A stretch of DNA of 64,000 bases from Holtermannia corniformis (lineage: Eukaryota; Basidiomycota; Tremellomycetes; Holtermanniales). Of the stretch, positions 1 through 11,426 are shown in pieces. Position 1 is the stretch's first letter. Each line of letters begins with the position of its first letter. The notes beneath the pieces were generated by a model. It saw only the letters and a program-made list of their open reading frames with translations. It did no database searches and was not told where the DNA came from. The DNA lies in NCBI GenBank assembly GCA_001599935.1, contig BCIJ01000004.1:229307-293306 (forward strand). Reading direction: 5' to 3'. The position numbers were made by a program, and so were the translations under genes.

Positions 1-167
1 GTTGGGTAAAGCACACCACGTGATCGATCACCTTTACGTTACGGCATTTGCGCCGACGCCAACTGCAATATCGCCGGCGACTGTCGACGTTTGAAGGGGT
101 TTCATGACACTGTCATTCTGCCACAGCGTTCAGCGCAAGTCATAGAACTGGATCATCCTCAAGTATC

Positions 168-1185
168 TTAAGCTGGGAACCATGGGAAGAACTCCTTCGC
201 CCTCCATCCTATCCGCTCCGCCTTGTTGCAGTCATAAAAGCCCTCGTTGCCTTTCCACTCGCGACGGCGCTCCGCTTCAGGGTACCACTCGTCCGCCAGA
301 TCCTTGGAGCTAGCTTGCTGCTGGATGACAGGACCAACGATGAAGAAGGCTTGGTGACCTCCTTTAGGAAAGGTCGTTTCCGGTGCAGTCAGAGCTAGCA
401 AGGTTGCCGCCGCTGTATCGGCTTGCGAAACGTATGCCCATAGATCCTTTGGGGCGCCGCTACGCCTGTGCAGCGCTTCGGCAGAAAGGTATTGAGCGTC
501 AATTACCCAATGGTACCGCAGCGAAGCGATGCGCATGTTGGGGTAGCGGCCGGCGAAAGCGTCGGCCTGCACCTCGCAAATCCTGAATGTTCAGTTGTGA
601 TCTTCAGTACGGGTCATACCTACTTTTTGCTGAGATCATACGTCGCGTGAGGTTGGCACGGGTGCTTCTCGTCCAACGGAAGGTAAGCGAACGCCGGCTT
701 GTCAGAGCCCACTGCTCGTGTCAGCAGTTCCTCCGTCCACGAATTTGATTGTGCGCGCATCCCCACAGCGTTCACGCTAGACGCTTGCACGACCGTCTCG
801 ATACACAGATCCGCTGCGATCCTCAGCATGTCATACGACATTGTGTTGATGTTGTGTATCTCCTTCAAGGAAGACAGGTCAGTAGAATACCCATGCTCTC
901 TTGCATGCACCACACGCTCGGTCCAGACTCTCGCGCCGATCGGCTTGTTGTTGTTCTGGAACACGGCTGCAAGGCAAGCGCGTTGCATCCGCCCTCTTGG
1001 ACCGCTTGCCTGGTCGCGTCAAAGTCTCACGCGTCGACTTGTACGTATCACTACCCGTCAGCCACAATGTCAGAGTCTGGCGCAATGTCCAGACCGAGCA
1101 CTTTGTGACGTGCTGCTAGAGCGGCACGCGCGACAGCTCTACCGACTTGGCCTGCTGCACCGGTGATGCAGATATTGAGCGCCAT
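168..1185 (-). CDS. NAD-dependent epimerase/dehydratase (extended SDR)
   Basis: The protein starts at an ATG at 1185-1183 with a Rossmann dinucleotide-binding motif, TGAAGQVG, within the first 20 residues. Later exons carry an INTMSYDMLRIAADL helix, an ASSVNAVG strand and a YDLSKK (YxxxK) catalytic pair. The last exon continues with ADAFAGRYPNMRIASLRYHW and ends at 168. At least three short introns interrupt it; one at about 573-628 joins the YDLSKK exon to the last exon. The total of roughly 270-290 aa is normal for small fungal epimerase-like SDRs. The YxxxK motif and the glycine motif are visible. The substrate cannot be told from sequence; uronate dehydrogenase-like or sugar-nucleotide epimerase-like activity is possible. 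Confidence 0.82.
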
Positions 1186-1460
1186 TGTGTACAATTGGAA
1201 AGGTACCGCTCGATGAAGTTGTGCGGCTATGTATGGCACAGGCAGAGGTTGACGCTTGAACAAGCTACGGCCACATTTGTCCGGAATCGACCCGTCGGGC
1301 CATCGGACAACCTTCACCTCCCCGCCAGCAAATCCTGACTGGTTCTTGAGATTCTCAAGCTGCAATTGCCGCTCTGATAAGGCGATGATCCTTCCAACGC
1401 GAATCCTGATTCAAGCCGCTTGACATTGCCTGTGCACTGCGCGCGCTCATCCACACCGAC

Positions 1461-4241
1461 CTACTTGTCCTTCTTGGACTCGACCTTTTCGCCCTCGCCA
1501 ACGGGTTCAGCCATGCCCTCTGCGACCTGACCGTACTCGTTGACACGCGAGTGGTCGACGCGGTAGATCCAGCGCTGTGCCGGCGGGCGTCAGCGACCCC
1601 GTAGCCAGCTAGGTTGGTCACGAACCTGGTACAGGAGGATGAGGAAGACGACGTCGTCGCGGAAGCATGCCAGGCTGGTGATTGTTAGCGACTGTACACG
1701 GGCGACCGTGTGCACGCTTACCGGTGCAGCCATGGCATCTTGATGCAGAACGCTGGGAACAGTCAATCTCACACTTGTACTCGGGTGCGAGCAGCGCACC
1801 ACTGTGAAGGCGTTAGCAATGCGTCGACCAGACCGCTGCGCGTGCTCACAAGAAGTCATCCACGACCGTCGACACTAGATTCGATCGCGTCAGTTCTCCT
1901 GCTGTCAATCGACCCAGACGCACAAGTCTTGTAGACCATTGCCTTCATGCTACAGACCCGTCAGCCACCGGATCGGCCAGCAACGATCCCGCGACTCACG
2001 GCATGTGGGCAACACTCTTCAATTTGTAGTTGATGATCCTAGGATCACACTTGAGAAAGCGTTCAGACAGGGAAAGGCACTCACAGTTGCGGGATGAGCT
2101 GGACAAAGCCAAACCTGTGCGGGATGCGTCAGACGGTGACACGGCGCCCGAGGTCATGTACATACGCGTAGATGGCCTGCGCGAGCGTTGTGACAATGAA
2201 CGAATACCAGCTCCTGTGCGTGCCATACACCACTACCGATCCTCAGCATCCTGCCCGATCATAGAGTCTAGACGTACACGAGTAGACGGTGTAGCCTGCC
2301 AGCAGCGGGATCGCAGCGTACGACACGAGCCTGAACGCCAGCTTGTCATACTCTTGCGTCTTCTTCTCGTCCTCTGACAAAACCTTCTTGTCTGACCCGA
2401 ACGGTCAGTGACGTGCTGTGATGAGGTCCGTGGAGGTGCATACCTTCAAACGTGATACTGTATGGGATCAGACCGCCAGTCGCAGGTCGGACCTTGATGT
2501 CCACCACTGAGCATGTCAGCACCATGCAGACAATCCACCGCGCACGCACCTTTTGTGATCTTCCACGCTTCGATCAACAGACCGCTACGATCCTCAGTCA
2601 GCACCGCGCGCTTCACTCGCCGCTAGGTAACGAACATGCCCTGGCCCATGAGGATCATGAAGCTCGTCTCCTCACTCGAGTCTTGGAGATAGAGCAGGAT
2701 GACGAGCTGGACAAAGCAGTTTGATAGAATCGTCCGAAGCGAGACCCCGACGAGGTCCCTGTCCTTTTGACGCCAGTGCGAGACGTCTGACGAGAACGCA
2801 AGGAACTCGAAGCTACGTCGCGTCAGCTGCTCGTCCTGTGGACGTGGGCGACTGACAGCATGTGCAAGACGGTCACGATCGCGGTAGTGATGAGCAGCCA
2901 GGGACTCGTCTCGGTCAGCATGCGCTTCAGCTCGTCCATCTCGCCGCCGCCCGCGCCACCCTTTTGCTTGGCTTGTTCCTCAAACGACGCCGTCATTGAC
3001 GCAAACAGGTTGAACTTCATGCTCGAGATTGGGCTGTACGTGATCCGGAGTGGGAGCTGCTCAGACGTTGCGTTGATCGGGTACAGGTTCTCGCGCAGGA
3101 TCCAGAAATCGTTTGGGAAGATTGGAGGGTAGAATTGCGGGTTGCCGGCTGCGTCGGTCGTCTGAGGGGCGTAGTGGTAGTCTGAGCGAGTTAGCTCCCT
3201 GGTGTGGATCCAAGTCAAGTGGAGCGAGACGTACATGGCTTGAGCGGTGGACCGATGTTGGCAAACGCCATGGGCCCGCTGTCGGACACGACGGTCAGCG
3301 TCAAGTTCTACGACCGTTTATCAGCGCCCGTGCGGTGATTCTGTATGACCACCCACCCTGCTCCAGTGGGCCACAATCGGCTGGTCGGTAAGCTACAGAG
3401 TGTATCAGCCAAGAGCTACGCCGATGCAACACCAACATCTTCGAGCTCCTTTTCCTCGGCCGCCGTTTGCTCGGCCGAGTTGAGTAGGTTCTTCTCCTTG
3501 CGGACCTTGCGTTTCGGCAAGAAGCGCGTGAGCTCTATCGAAGCACACGAAACACTGTCAGTTTCTGTCACAGACGGTACACATGGCGCACACACCCTTA
3601 CTGTGCCTCGCGACATCCAGAGTCGATTTGCCGGCGACGCTACCCCCGCCGCGAACGAGCACTGTTTCGAGATACCAGGTCCCGTTAGCGTTGCGTACGC
3701 TCTCTGGCACATCGAGCAATAATTCTACGGCGCGCTCGTCCTTCCAGTTCCCGTACGTCAAGTCGTGCCATTCGACTGCTGGTTTCGAGTTTACGAGGTC
3801 GAGCTCGGATGGTGACGTGGTGAGATAGAGTAGGACGGAGATGGGGGTGGGGGTCGTCCAGAGAGGAGTAGCCTGCGTTGCGCCAGGAAACGGTGACTGC
3901 ACAGTGCCTGCCAAGGGCGTCGAGCCGGGCGCTTGAGGTGTAGCGGGTGACGGTGCGCTGGTTGGGACTGTAGGGGTGTTGAGCCCAAACTGTGGACTGT
4001 CAGCCACGATAGACAGCGAGCATGCATCTAGTCAGCCTCACGTAGCTGCCAATAGCTCGCGACCCTGAGAGCTTGCATCAGCACCGCTCGACTCGCATCG
4101 CGTCGCATTACCGATCTGGAACGCGGCGAACAAGACGAGCATCTTGCCGACCCTCCATGCCGTCTCTTGCCAGTCTGCTTCCGGCTTGGCATCGGCCCTC
4201 TGCTGCGGCCTTGGCGGCTGCGCTGGTGCTTTGTCCGACAT
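1461..4241 (-). CDS. CLPTM1 family multipass membrane protein
   Basis: The gene starts at ATG 4241 (MSDKAPAQPP) and ends at a TAG at 1461, after a lysine-rich tail (KVESKKDK). A short hydrophilic N-terminus leads into a first membrane segment (VGKMLVLFAAFQIG). A large lumenal domain follows (VEWHDLTYGNWKDERAVEL; PIFPNDFWILRENLYPIN), then the multipass C-terminal part. That part carries the family hallmarks KDRDLVGVSLRTIL-like, LVILLYLQD, GLLIEAWKI and QRWIYRVDHSRVNEYG. Many introns of about 45-50 nt split it. Members of this family act in ER lipid and receptor handling; human CLPTM1L scrambles GlcN-PI during GPI synthesis. The gene is head to head with GPI13, about 470 bp away, which fits a GPI-pathway link, but that link is inference. 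Membership is secure; the exact orthologue (CLPTM1 or CLPTM1L) is not settled. Confidence 0.9.
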
Positions 4242-4712
4242 TGTCAGCGGCCGTCCGAGTCGTGCTGGACCTGGGCCAGAGTCAAGCTGGACTGAGATGT
4301 GGTCGCTGATTGATAGACGCAGCGGACGTGGCCGACGGTGACGTGGCTACTCGGACAGGCAGGACTGTGGTGTATGTCTAGCTTTGCAGGCGAGTGCAAC
4401 AAGCACCAAGCTGTAATAGGGTGATGCCATTACCAGTGCCAGACGACAACTCCAAAGTCGCGACGGAGCGCTCGAGGACGGTAAAGACGTCCAAAGGCAG
4501 CGGGCGATTACCGCTAGCACACCGCAAGCGACAAGCTAGCAATTCACCGCAACCGAGGTCAGCAAGACCGGTCGAGCTCGCAAACGCAAACTCGACACCG
4601 TCGTGCTCACAGAAGGACAGAGGGCGTAGTAGCGTCGAGGGGGACTCGGTATGTAGCTGCAATGCGATTCTATGCCAACCGCAGCGGGGCCAAACTCACG
4701 CCTATCAGAAAT
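4242..4712. promoter_or_regulatory. Shared divergent promoter region, CLPTM1-family / GPI13
   Basis: A 470-bp non-coding stretch lies between the two divergent starts. It should hold both promoters. I see no clear TATA box. An ATG at 4662 is in frame with GPI13 but has weaker context than the one at 4713. Confidence 0.5.
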
Positions 4713-7700
4713 ATGGCGACGCTAAAGCTGTCCGAGCACGAACTGGCAGCGAGGCTCCAAGAAAAGCTCAAGGCGTCGAAACCAACACGGAAGCCAAACT
4801 CACCGTCATGGCTCGCGCGCTTGTCCCGCGCCAACCTCGCCCCCGTGCTGTTTACCTACGTGCTGCTCATCCACCTCTTGGGCCTGTTCGTCTTCACGCG
4901 CGGGTTCCTACTGTCCCGTGTTTCACTTCCGCTCACCTCGCCGAGCTACGACGATGCAGAGAACGCGCAGCCTCTCCCCGCTCGGTTCAACAAGGCCGTT
5001 GTGATAGTCATTGATGCCTTGCGGACCGACTACATCTCGCCCATCGTCCCGCCGAACCCTTCGCCGTTCCACCACAACGTGCTCAGGCTCCCTGCAGAGC
5101 TCACGGCCGCGCTCCCGTCCCACTCGCTCATCCTGAACGCGTTCTCGGACCCACCGACGACGACGATGCAGCGTATCAAGGGGCTAACCACGGGCTCGCT
5201 CCCAACCTTTATCGACGCGAGTGCCAACTTTGCATCCAACGCCATCAACGAAGATTCCCTCATCTCGCAGCTCGTGCAAGCCAACAAGACGGTCGCCTTC
5301 ATGGGCGATGACACTTGGGTCGGTCTGTTCCCCGACTCGTTTGCCCCAAGCATGAGCCACCCTTACGACTCGTTCAACGTCGAAGACCTACACACGGTCG
5401 ATAACGGCGTCATCACCCATCTGATCCCATACCTCGAACCGGGCAACCAGTCCTCCTGGGATGTCTTGATCGGCCACTTTCTCGGCGTCGACCACGTCGG
5501 ACACCGCGTCGGCCCCTCGCGCGACACGATGCGGCTCAAGCTCGAGCAGATGAACGACGTCTTGACCAATGTCGTGCACCTCATGGCGGACGACACGCTC
5601 CTCGTCGTCCTAGGCGATCACGGCATGGACGAAAAGGGCAACCACGGGGGTGACGGCGAACTCGAGACGGCTTCAGCCTTGTGGCTCTACTCCAAAGGCC
5701 CAGCCCTGACGGACCCCGTGCGCGCTCAAGCAGACCTCGCGCGCTCTTCCATCATCACCGCCGAACCACACTATACGTTCCCTGGAACGCTAGAAGCCCT
5801 GCGATCCGTCAACCAGATCGACCTCGTCCCGACCCTGGCACTGCTACTGGGGATCCCAATCCCCTTCAACAGTCTTGGAACGCCGATCCCTGAAATCTTT
5901 GTAGATGATGGGTATCACGGCTTTGCGACGCTAGAGACGGCGCAGAAGACTGCGACGGTACAGATCTTGCGCTACCTCGAGGCATATGGCGGCAAGCTGC
6001 TTGATCCCCGACTGCAAGCTGCTGCTGCGTCCGCACAGGCTGCAAGTGCAGCATTGCCGCCTGCGAGTCGTGGTATCGATATAGATCGCCTCGTGAAAGC
6101 GCAAAGTAGCCTACCGACGAGCGGGCCTTTAGCGGACGACCTCGCCCGGCTCAGCGCACAGCGCGACGCAATCGACCTCCACCAAACGTTCGCCCGCCTG
6201 ACGCTCGCACACTTGCGCGCACTCTGGGCCGAGTTTTCGCCTCTCAACATGATCCTCGGGCTGACCATCCTCGCGCTCAGCATCCTCGCACTCGGTGCGC
6301 TCTATGCAGGTGTCAGGCGCACGCGTGCCGGGTGGGACGTCTATGTGCGCGTTGGGCTCGAGACGGCGCTCAAGGCCGGTCTCGGTGCCGGCTCTGTCGT
6401 CGGGACCGTGATTGGCGTGCACACGCGCTCGCCATCGAGTGCGATCCAAGCGGCCGTGATCGCATTCGCCATCATCTCGGAAATCGTCCTGTTCCTGCCA
6501 CTCGTAGCGGGCGCCATCAAGACGCCAGCAGCGTTCCTGCCCGACCTCTTCAAGCTGCAAACCGCTGTTGGCCCGCTCATCCTCATCCTGCACGCACTGG
6601 CGTTTGCCTCCAACTCGTTCATCATGTGGGAAGACCGCGTCACGGCGTTCCTGGGCGCCACGATCCCGATCCTCGGTCTCGTCAAAGCATGGACAGCGCC
6701 GACATCAGCGATGCGCCTCAAGATCTTTGCGTATTCTGCAGTCGGAGCCATCTTAATCCGCATCGCGAGCGCAAGTACCGTCTGTCGCGAGGAACAGCAG
6801 CCCTACTGCCGCGTCACGTTTTACGCTGGCGTCGAGTCCCCCGTCGCACCGACGTGGGTTTTGCTCGCGTTCATCCCGCTAGCGGGCTTGCTCCCGGCCG
6901 TGATCCGCGTCTGTCTGTCATCTTCCAGATCGTATTCGGGCCCTGCACCCTTCTTTGTCGGCAAGCTCGTTCGGACCGTATTGCTCGGCAATGCGTTCTA
7001 CTGGTTGCTCGAGTTTGCCGAGACGTGGGATGGCATCAACCCGGCGCGCGTGCCACTCATCAACGTCACGCGATTGTGGCTCGCCCGTGGTCTGATCGGC
7101 TTGACACTCGGCGGCGCAGCGTACGTATGGACGACCATGCCGCTTTGCATCGAGGTCCACCGCGAGCAAGAGATCGACCAGACAGGGCAGCCAATGCCAC
7201 AACAGCAAGTGACAGTCTACGGGTTTGCCAACGCCTACGGCTCGTCGTACCTCCTCTTCCTGCTCGTGCCGTTTGCCCTCGTGCACTTGACACTTCCGCC
7301 AACGGGTCAAGTCATGCTCATCGTCGTGTTCGAGGCACTCCTCGCCCACCTCGAGAGCATCGACACCCAGCGCGACGCCCAAGCCATGAAGCGCGCCTTC
7401 TCTGCCTCGTCCAACCCGGGGGCTTTCGAGCACGCATCGTCCGCACCCTCTCAGCCGACTTACACCGAGATCGTGCCGCTCGTTCTCCTCGGGTTTATCG
7501 GCTTCTTCGCCACCGGCCACCAAGCGGTCCTCACCACCGTGCAGTGGAAAGCTGCGTTCGTCGGCTTCAACGCAGTCACCTACCCGTGGTCGCCGCTTCT
7601 TGTCACCGTCAACACCTGGGGTCCTTTCGCGCTATCGGCACTCGCGATCCCCCTTCTCGCACTGTGGAACGTTTCGCCCACACCAAGCGCTCAATCACCG

Positions 7701-7949
7701 GTACTTGCAGACTCGGTCCAAGCCGCGCTCGGCTTCCTGCTGTATCACAGCGTCACGACGACGGCATGCGCGGCGTGTGCGGCTTGGCTGCGGAGACACT
7801 TGATGGTCTGGAAAGTGTTCGCGCCGCGCTTCATGCTGGCGGGCGTCACGCTGCTCGTCGTCGACCTCGCGGTCATCGTGGCGATCGCGGTCGGTCTCCG
7901 TGTGGTCTGCTGGAAGATCCAAAGGACGTTTAGAGCTGTCGCAATTTAG
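4713..7949 (+). CDS. GPI13: GPI ethanolamine phosphate transferase 3 (GPI13/PIG-O type)
   Basis: This is a single long exon of about 1,078 aa. The enzyme adds ethanolamine phosphate to the third mannose of GPI precursors in the ER membrane. After an N-terminal membrane anchor (LFTYVLLIHLLGLFVFTRG) comes an alkaline-phosphatase-fold domain. It has VVIVIDALRTDYI, DPPTTTMQRIKGLTTGSLPT, FMGDDTWVGLFPDSF, SFNVEDLHTVDNGV, HFLGVDHVGHRVGP and VLGDHGMDEKGNHGG, which supply the metal ligands (D, T, D, H). More than ten transmembrane helices follow. The DPPTTTMQR and FNVEDLHTVDNGV blocks separate PIG-O/GPI13 from GPI7 and MCD4. I chose the ATG at 4713 (A at -3, G at +4) over the in-frame ATG at 4662. The downstream neighbour is unrelated. 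Confidence 0.96.
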   Translation: MATLKLSEHELAARLQEKLKASKPTRKPNSPSWLARLSRANLAPVLFTYVLLIHLLGLFVFTRGFLLSRVSLPLTSPSYDDAENAQPLPARFNKAVVIVIDALRTDYISPIVPPNPSPFHHNVLRLPAELTAALPSHSLILNAFSDPPTTTMQRIKGLTTGSLPTFIDASANFASNAINEDSLISQLVQANKTVAFMGDDTWVGLFPDSFAPSMSHPYDSFNVEDLHTVDNGVITHLIPYLEPGNQSSWDVLIGHFLGVDHVGHRVGPSRDTMRLKLEQMNDVLTNVVHLMADDTLLVVLGDHGMDEKGNHGGDGELETASALWLYSKGPALTDPVRAQADLARSSIITAEPHYTFPGTLEALRSVNQIDLVPTLALLLGIPIPFNSLGTPIPEIFVDDGYHGFATLETAQKTATVQILRYLEAYGGKLLDPRLQAAAASAQAASAALPPASRGIDIDRLVKAQSSLPTSGPLADDLARLSAQRDAIDLHQTFARLTLAHLRALWAEFSPLNMILGLTILALSILALGALYAGVRRTRAGWDVYVRVGLETALKAGLGAGSVVGTVIGVHTRSPSSAIQAAVIAFAIISEIVLFLPLVAGAIKTPAAFLPDLFKLQTAVGPLILILHALAFASNSFIMWEDRVTAFLGATIPILGLVKAWTAPTSAMRLKIFAYSAVGAILIRIASASTVCREEQQPYCRVTFYAGVESPVAPTWVLLAFIPLAGLLPAVIRVCLSSSRSYSGPAPFFVGKLVRTVLLGNAFYWLLEFAETWDGINPARVPLINVTRLWLARGLIGLTLGGAAYVWTTMPLCIEVHREQEIDQTGQPMPQQQVTVYGFANAYGSSYLLFLLVPFALVHLTLPPTGQVMLIVVFEALLAHLESIDTQRDAQAMKRAFSASSNPGAFEHASSAPSQPTYTEIVPLVLLGFIGFFATGHQAVLTTVQWKAAFVGFNAVTYPWSPLLVTVNTWGPFALSALAIPLLALWNVSPTPSAQSPVLADSVQAALGFLLYHSVTTTACAACAAWLRRHLMVWKVFAPRFMLAGVTLLVVDLAVIVAIAVGLRVVCWKIQRTFRAVAI

Positions 7950-8232
7950 CATCTGCATTTGCATGGCATAGTATCACTGTATACGCTCCATTGTCAGTCG
8001 CGGTCGGCTATCACTTGCGCTCTATTGAGCGCGGTCCGACCGGGGCATGCGCGGCGGAGTAGCTAAAGTAGCGAGACCTTGGACTGAGCTCCTTGCATCG
8101 GCTCAAACATACGGCCTCTACGGCGCTAAGACCGGCGACCCTTCGTACGGTTGATTTAGCAGGCGAACAACGGGAGCCGCCGTCATTTTGCTTGAAAAGT
8201 CCAGCCGACCACTCACGCCAACCACCGCACTG

Positions 8233-8472
8233 ATGAGCGATACTGGCAACACTAGTACTGGCTCGACCCCGAGCAGCTCATGGGATGTCCCAGAACGCCC
8301 GCCTTTTTCCAGCGCAGCAACGCGGAGTGCCATGGAGCAAGGCCTCTCGTTCGTTCCTCCCGAACCCTTGTCAGCTGAAGAATCTGCGGGCTATCCGGTT
8401 GCGACCAGCACAAGCAGGCGGCCGGAGTGGATGCGCAGACTCTCTTCAAAAGTATCAAGCAGCTCGCGCTGA
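8233..8472 (+). CDS. Small hypothetical protein, Ser/Pro-rich
   Basis: An ATG-initiated open frame of 79 aa (MSDTGNTSTG start) lies downstream of GPI13 on the same strand. The product is polar, rich in Ser, Thr and Pro, with a C-terminal basic stretch (RRPEWMRRLSSK). I see no signal peptide, membrane segment or known domain. The Ser/Thr-rich beginning resembles the small proteins at 12.8-17 kb, but it has no cysteine and cannot be placed in that family. It could be a real small gene or a chance frame. Confidence 0.35.
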   Translation: MSDTGNTSTGSTPSSSWDVPERPPFSSAATRSAMEQGLSFVPPEPLSAEESAGYPVATSTSRRPEWMRRLSSKVSSSSR

Positions 8473-8993
8473 TCAGGTCGCTCTGTTTTGGCTGAGGGAC
8501 CCGACCTCCCGCTATCACTCGGATCGGACGACTGGCAGGCTCATGTAGGCAGGACATTGATGCAGTCTTTCTGCCAGGCGGGCGATTGGTTTGCTCAACC
8601 AGCTTCGATGAAACAAGAGGCGAATTCTGCACTGAGCCGTCCCTGTTATGCACTCGAGGGAGTCAGCCAGGTTGAGATTTGCTGGCACCCATCTCCATGA
8701 CGCGATAAATCAGTACCGCGTACCGTCCATGATAGCGGGCGCAAAACGCTTTTACATGGGGGCTCTGTAATATTATAGTGCACTGGACTACGTGTCAACA
8801 TAATTTAAGGGGCTTAAATCAGCATGCCTATAACCAGCTTCGGGGGAGCCTACGCTACCCCTTTCTGGTTAGACACTTGCCTATCCCACGCCCGCGCGAT
8901 GCGGCGGCGACGTACAACTAGTCTAAGTGCCAATAAACATCCTTTGCACACGCCGCACGTCTTCTGCAGCATCGAAGGCCGTCAGATGCTTAG
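8473..8993. other. Non-coding stretch upstream of the 9.0-kb gene
   Basis: The stretch is AT-richer than its surroundings near 8770-8820. A first exon of the next gene may lie here, because the frame beginning at 8994 opens directly after an AG acceptor. I could not identify that exon. Confidence 0.3.
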
Positions 8994-9461
8994 GTGGCAA
9001 CGGATCTCCAACAGCCCCAGGACTTCGTAGGAAGGGCCTGGCAAGAGGTCACAAGTCTGAAGCATTATATATACCAGGGCAGCGTCGACCATCTTGAAGC
9101 ATCCGAAATGACTGAGTTCTTGGACCGGTTCACCTACGAAGATGGCAAAGTCTACTATCACGATGACAAGTTTACGCTGACGCTCACTCATCGTACGAAC
9201 GATTGCTACCCCGGCAGCTCTCAAGACGGCTTTTTCATTGAGGAATGGACCGAGAGGGACCCGGGGCCACCGGGTGACTATGATGATCGAGCAGACGCGG
9301 CAGCCGAGAACTTGCGCACCAAACTCAACGAAGCGCCTACTTTCAAAGACGTTCTCTTGCAGATTATGAGATACTACGAGGAACGTCACGGGGTCCAGTT
9401 GGATACCTGCAATCATTCAGCCGACGAGGTGATCAAGCACTTGCGTGACTTACGCAGTTGA
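8994..9461 (+). CDS. Hypothetical protein, 5' exon not identified
   Basis: About 155 codons of protein-like sequence are open from 8994 to a TGA at 9461. The frame is entered after a TTAG acceptor at 8990-8993 and has no ATG there, so it is either an internal or last exon, or translation starts at the in-frame ATG at about 9108. The product is acidic and soluble, with aromatic-rich helices (FVGRAWQEVTSLKHYIYQG; ILQIMRYYEERHG-like) and a DPGPPGDYDD loop. There are no membrane segments and no recognised domain. Even codon use and lack of low complexity argue for a real gene; the function is unknown. Confidence 0.5.
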   Translation: MATDLQQPQDFVGRAWQEVTSLKHYIYQGSVDHLEASEMTEFLDRFTYEDGKVYYHDDKFTLTLTHRTNDCYPGSSQDGFFIEEWTERDPGPPGDYDDRADAAAENLRTKLNEAPTFKDVLLQIMRYYEERHGVQLDTCNHSADEVIKHLRDLRS

Positions 9462-9568
9462 TACGGCAGGCGAACTGGACAGCACGAGATGTATCACATC
9501 TCACCTCCTTCAATTTGCACTCATGTCAGATACGCGCAGCGCAGCGCAGGACCTTGTGCCCAGTCACG

Positions 9569-9829
9569 CTAGCCGTGCCCTGCTACCGGTGGGTTGGAAG
9601 GCTGTATTAGCACATCGGGAAGCATCCGCATCGCATCTGGACATTGTAAGCAGCTGACAAGGGAGGGCTGCTGTGTGCGCTGAATCAGCATCTCACAGAA
9701 GGCTCGTCCGCCTTGGAAGCCCCTTGCGAACACGACGAAAGGCGGTTGATAGAGAAGCTGCGCTCTGTTTAGTGAGCTGTCAAATCTGATGAACGATTCG
9801 TCACGTCTCACTATGTCCAGTCGTGTCAT
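9569..9829 (-). CDS. Possible small hypothetical protein
   Basis: An ATG-started frame of 86 aa (MTRLDIVRRDESF start) lies just downstream of the hydrolase gene and on the same strand. It contains two cysteines near CLQCPDAM and a PPFVVFARGF stretch. No homology is recognised and no splice support is seen. It may simply be 3' non-coding sequence. Confidence 0.22.
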   Translation of the reverse strand: MTRLDIVRRDESFIRFDSSLNRAQLLYQPPFVVFARGFQGGRAFCEMLIQRTQQPSLVSCLQCPDAMRMLPDVLIQPSNPPVAGHG

Positions 9830-9891
9830 GGTAAACAGTGCAGCTGTAGTTGTGCGTGAATGAATATACATGTCGTCTCTGCGCACCGTCA

Positions 9892-11426
9892 TCACCGCCA
9901 CGTCTCCTCGCCGTCGGCCAACACCACCTGCGCACCACCCCCGACCTTGACCCTCAGTCCATCCCAAGCAGGTCCCAGGCGACCGGTCCAACCCCTCGCC
10001 TCATCATCCAACTGCTTGACCACACCCTCGACCCAAGCGCGCTCACTCTTCCACCCGTCCACGCGTTCGGGGCTGAAATACGCTCCGAGCGCCTCCCATT
10101 GTGCGTGTGCAGTCGGGTGCGAGAACCCAAGCCAGTACGTCTGCTGGGCTTTGAATCGGATCGTGGCGGCCAAAGCGTCGGCGAAGCCAAAGTGCGACAT
10201 GTGGGACACGGTCGGGCGCAGGCAGTCCATGACGAGGAGGGAGAGCGGTTGGGTGCGGCTCGGGCCGGCTGTGCGTGGGGTGGAGGCCCGGGCGCGAGTT
10301 GGACTGGTATCGCGCGATTCGACGGGTGTTGGGAGCATGGGCTTTGGTTCACCTTTGCGCAGGTTGTCAAGTACTAAGTTTGGGATCTCGTGGGGGGCTG
10401 CAGAGCGGTGCTTGGAGCTCGAGCCGTTCGAGGTCGAGGTGCTGTCCGCTGCGAGCCTTGCCCAGGTCGATTCGGGGATATGCGAGACGTCGGACAAGAA
10501 AGCGAATGTGTGATCGAATAGGAAACCGAGGCAGATGAGCGGTGTGGATTTGGACGAGGAGATGGAGATGCGGCCGTGGTGGACTAGTATGCGTCAGCAG
10601 AGCGTTGAAACCCTCCGATGATCGGACCTGGCAGGGTCTTGACATGGATTCCTTCCACTTCAAACTCGTCCTCGTCTTGTAGCACTTTGAATACCAAGCT
10701 CGGCCTGGAAGCGCTCAGCACCATTCTGGCGGTGGCAAGCGCACGATCGACTCACACGTCGCCGCCACCCGTCGCTTTGCTAGCGTCGATCAGGTACGGA
10801 AACTGGCCGGCGACGACCTCGAGTGTCGCCTGGTTGAGGTAGACTGGGATCTCACGTCCTGAGCGATTGCACCATTCGCGCAGGTCGTCGAGGCCTGACA
10901 TTGCGTCGGCATCTAGATCAGTTATCAGCGTGGCGATCGGGTGGCAGCTGCGCTCGATGATCGATCTCGAGCTCTGACGGACGACTCACGACCGTGTGTG
11001 AGGATGACAGCGTCGATGGTCTGAATGCCGTATTTGGGAAAGTACTGCAACGCCTGTGATCCAATCGTCAGCTTGGGTCCGTGCATATCCCGCACGGCCA
11101 CGCTGAGCGTGCGCGAGAGGTGGACTCACTTGCTGCCTAAACGTCTTGCCGACATCGACGACGACGTTGCGGAACCTGCCGTCTCTAGTCTTCTTTCTCA
11201 ACACGAGGCTAGTGTTGCCCCTGACGTTGCGCTCGCCTCCGACGGTGCCATCGACCGTCTCCCGGCAGGACCGACAGGGGATCTTGTTGGGATCCGGTGT
11301 GGAAGTCAAGCACGGCACGAGTGGGAGTGCTGATGATGTTCCTGTGCCGAGGAAGACGACCTGCAAGCTGTTGTCTGCCTTCATGATGGCAGTGATACTC
11401 CTGGCGGCTGCCGACTGACGCGCCAT
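9892..11426 (-). CDS. Metallo-beta-lactamase-fold hydrolase
   Basis: The ATG is at 11426 (MARQSAAARS). The first exon opens with VVFLGTGTSSALPLVPCL, the N-terminal strand of the fold, followed by a CRSC pair. The metal-binding motif THGHADAMSGLDDL is created by joining exons across a GTGAGT intron near 10910-10995; it supplies the first two histidines and the aspartate. FDHTFAFLSDVSHIPE, LLVMDCLRPTVSHMSH and YWLGFSHPTAHAQWE supply the later ligands. The C-terminal 100 residues form a fungal extension. This matches fungal cytosolic MBL-fold proteins of the PhnP-like branch (S. pombe has a similar predicted hydrolase). Known members cleave cyclic phosphates or phosphodiesters; the substrate here is unknown. 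Confidence 0.86.

Noticed and set aside
6332..7933. Open frame of 533 codons inside GPI13 in another frame
   Set aside because: Arg/Pro/His-rich composition is typical of a shifted frame over GC-rich coding DNA. The GPI13 frame carries all conserved motifs.
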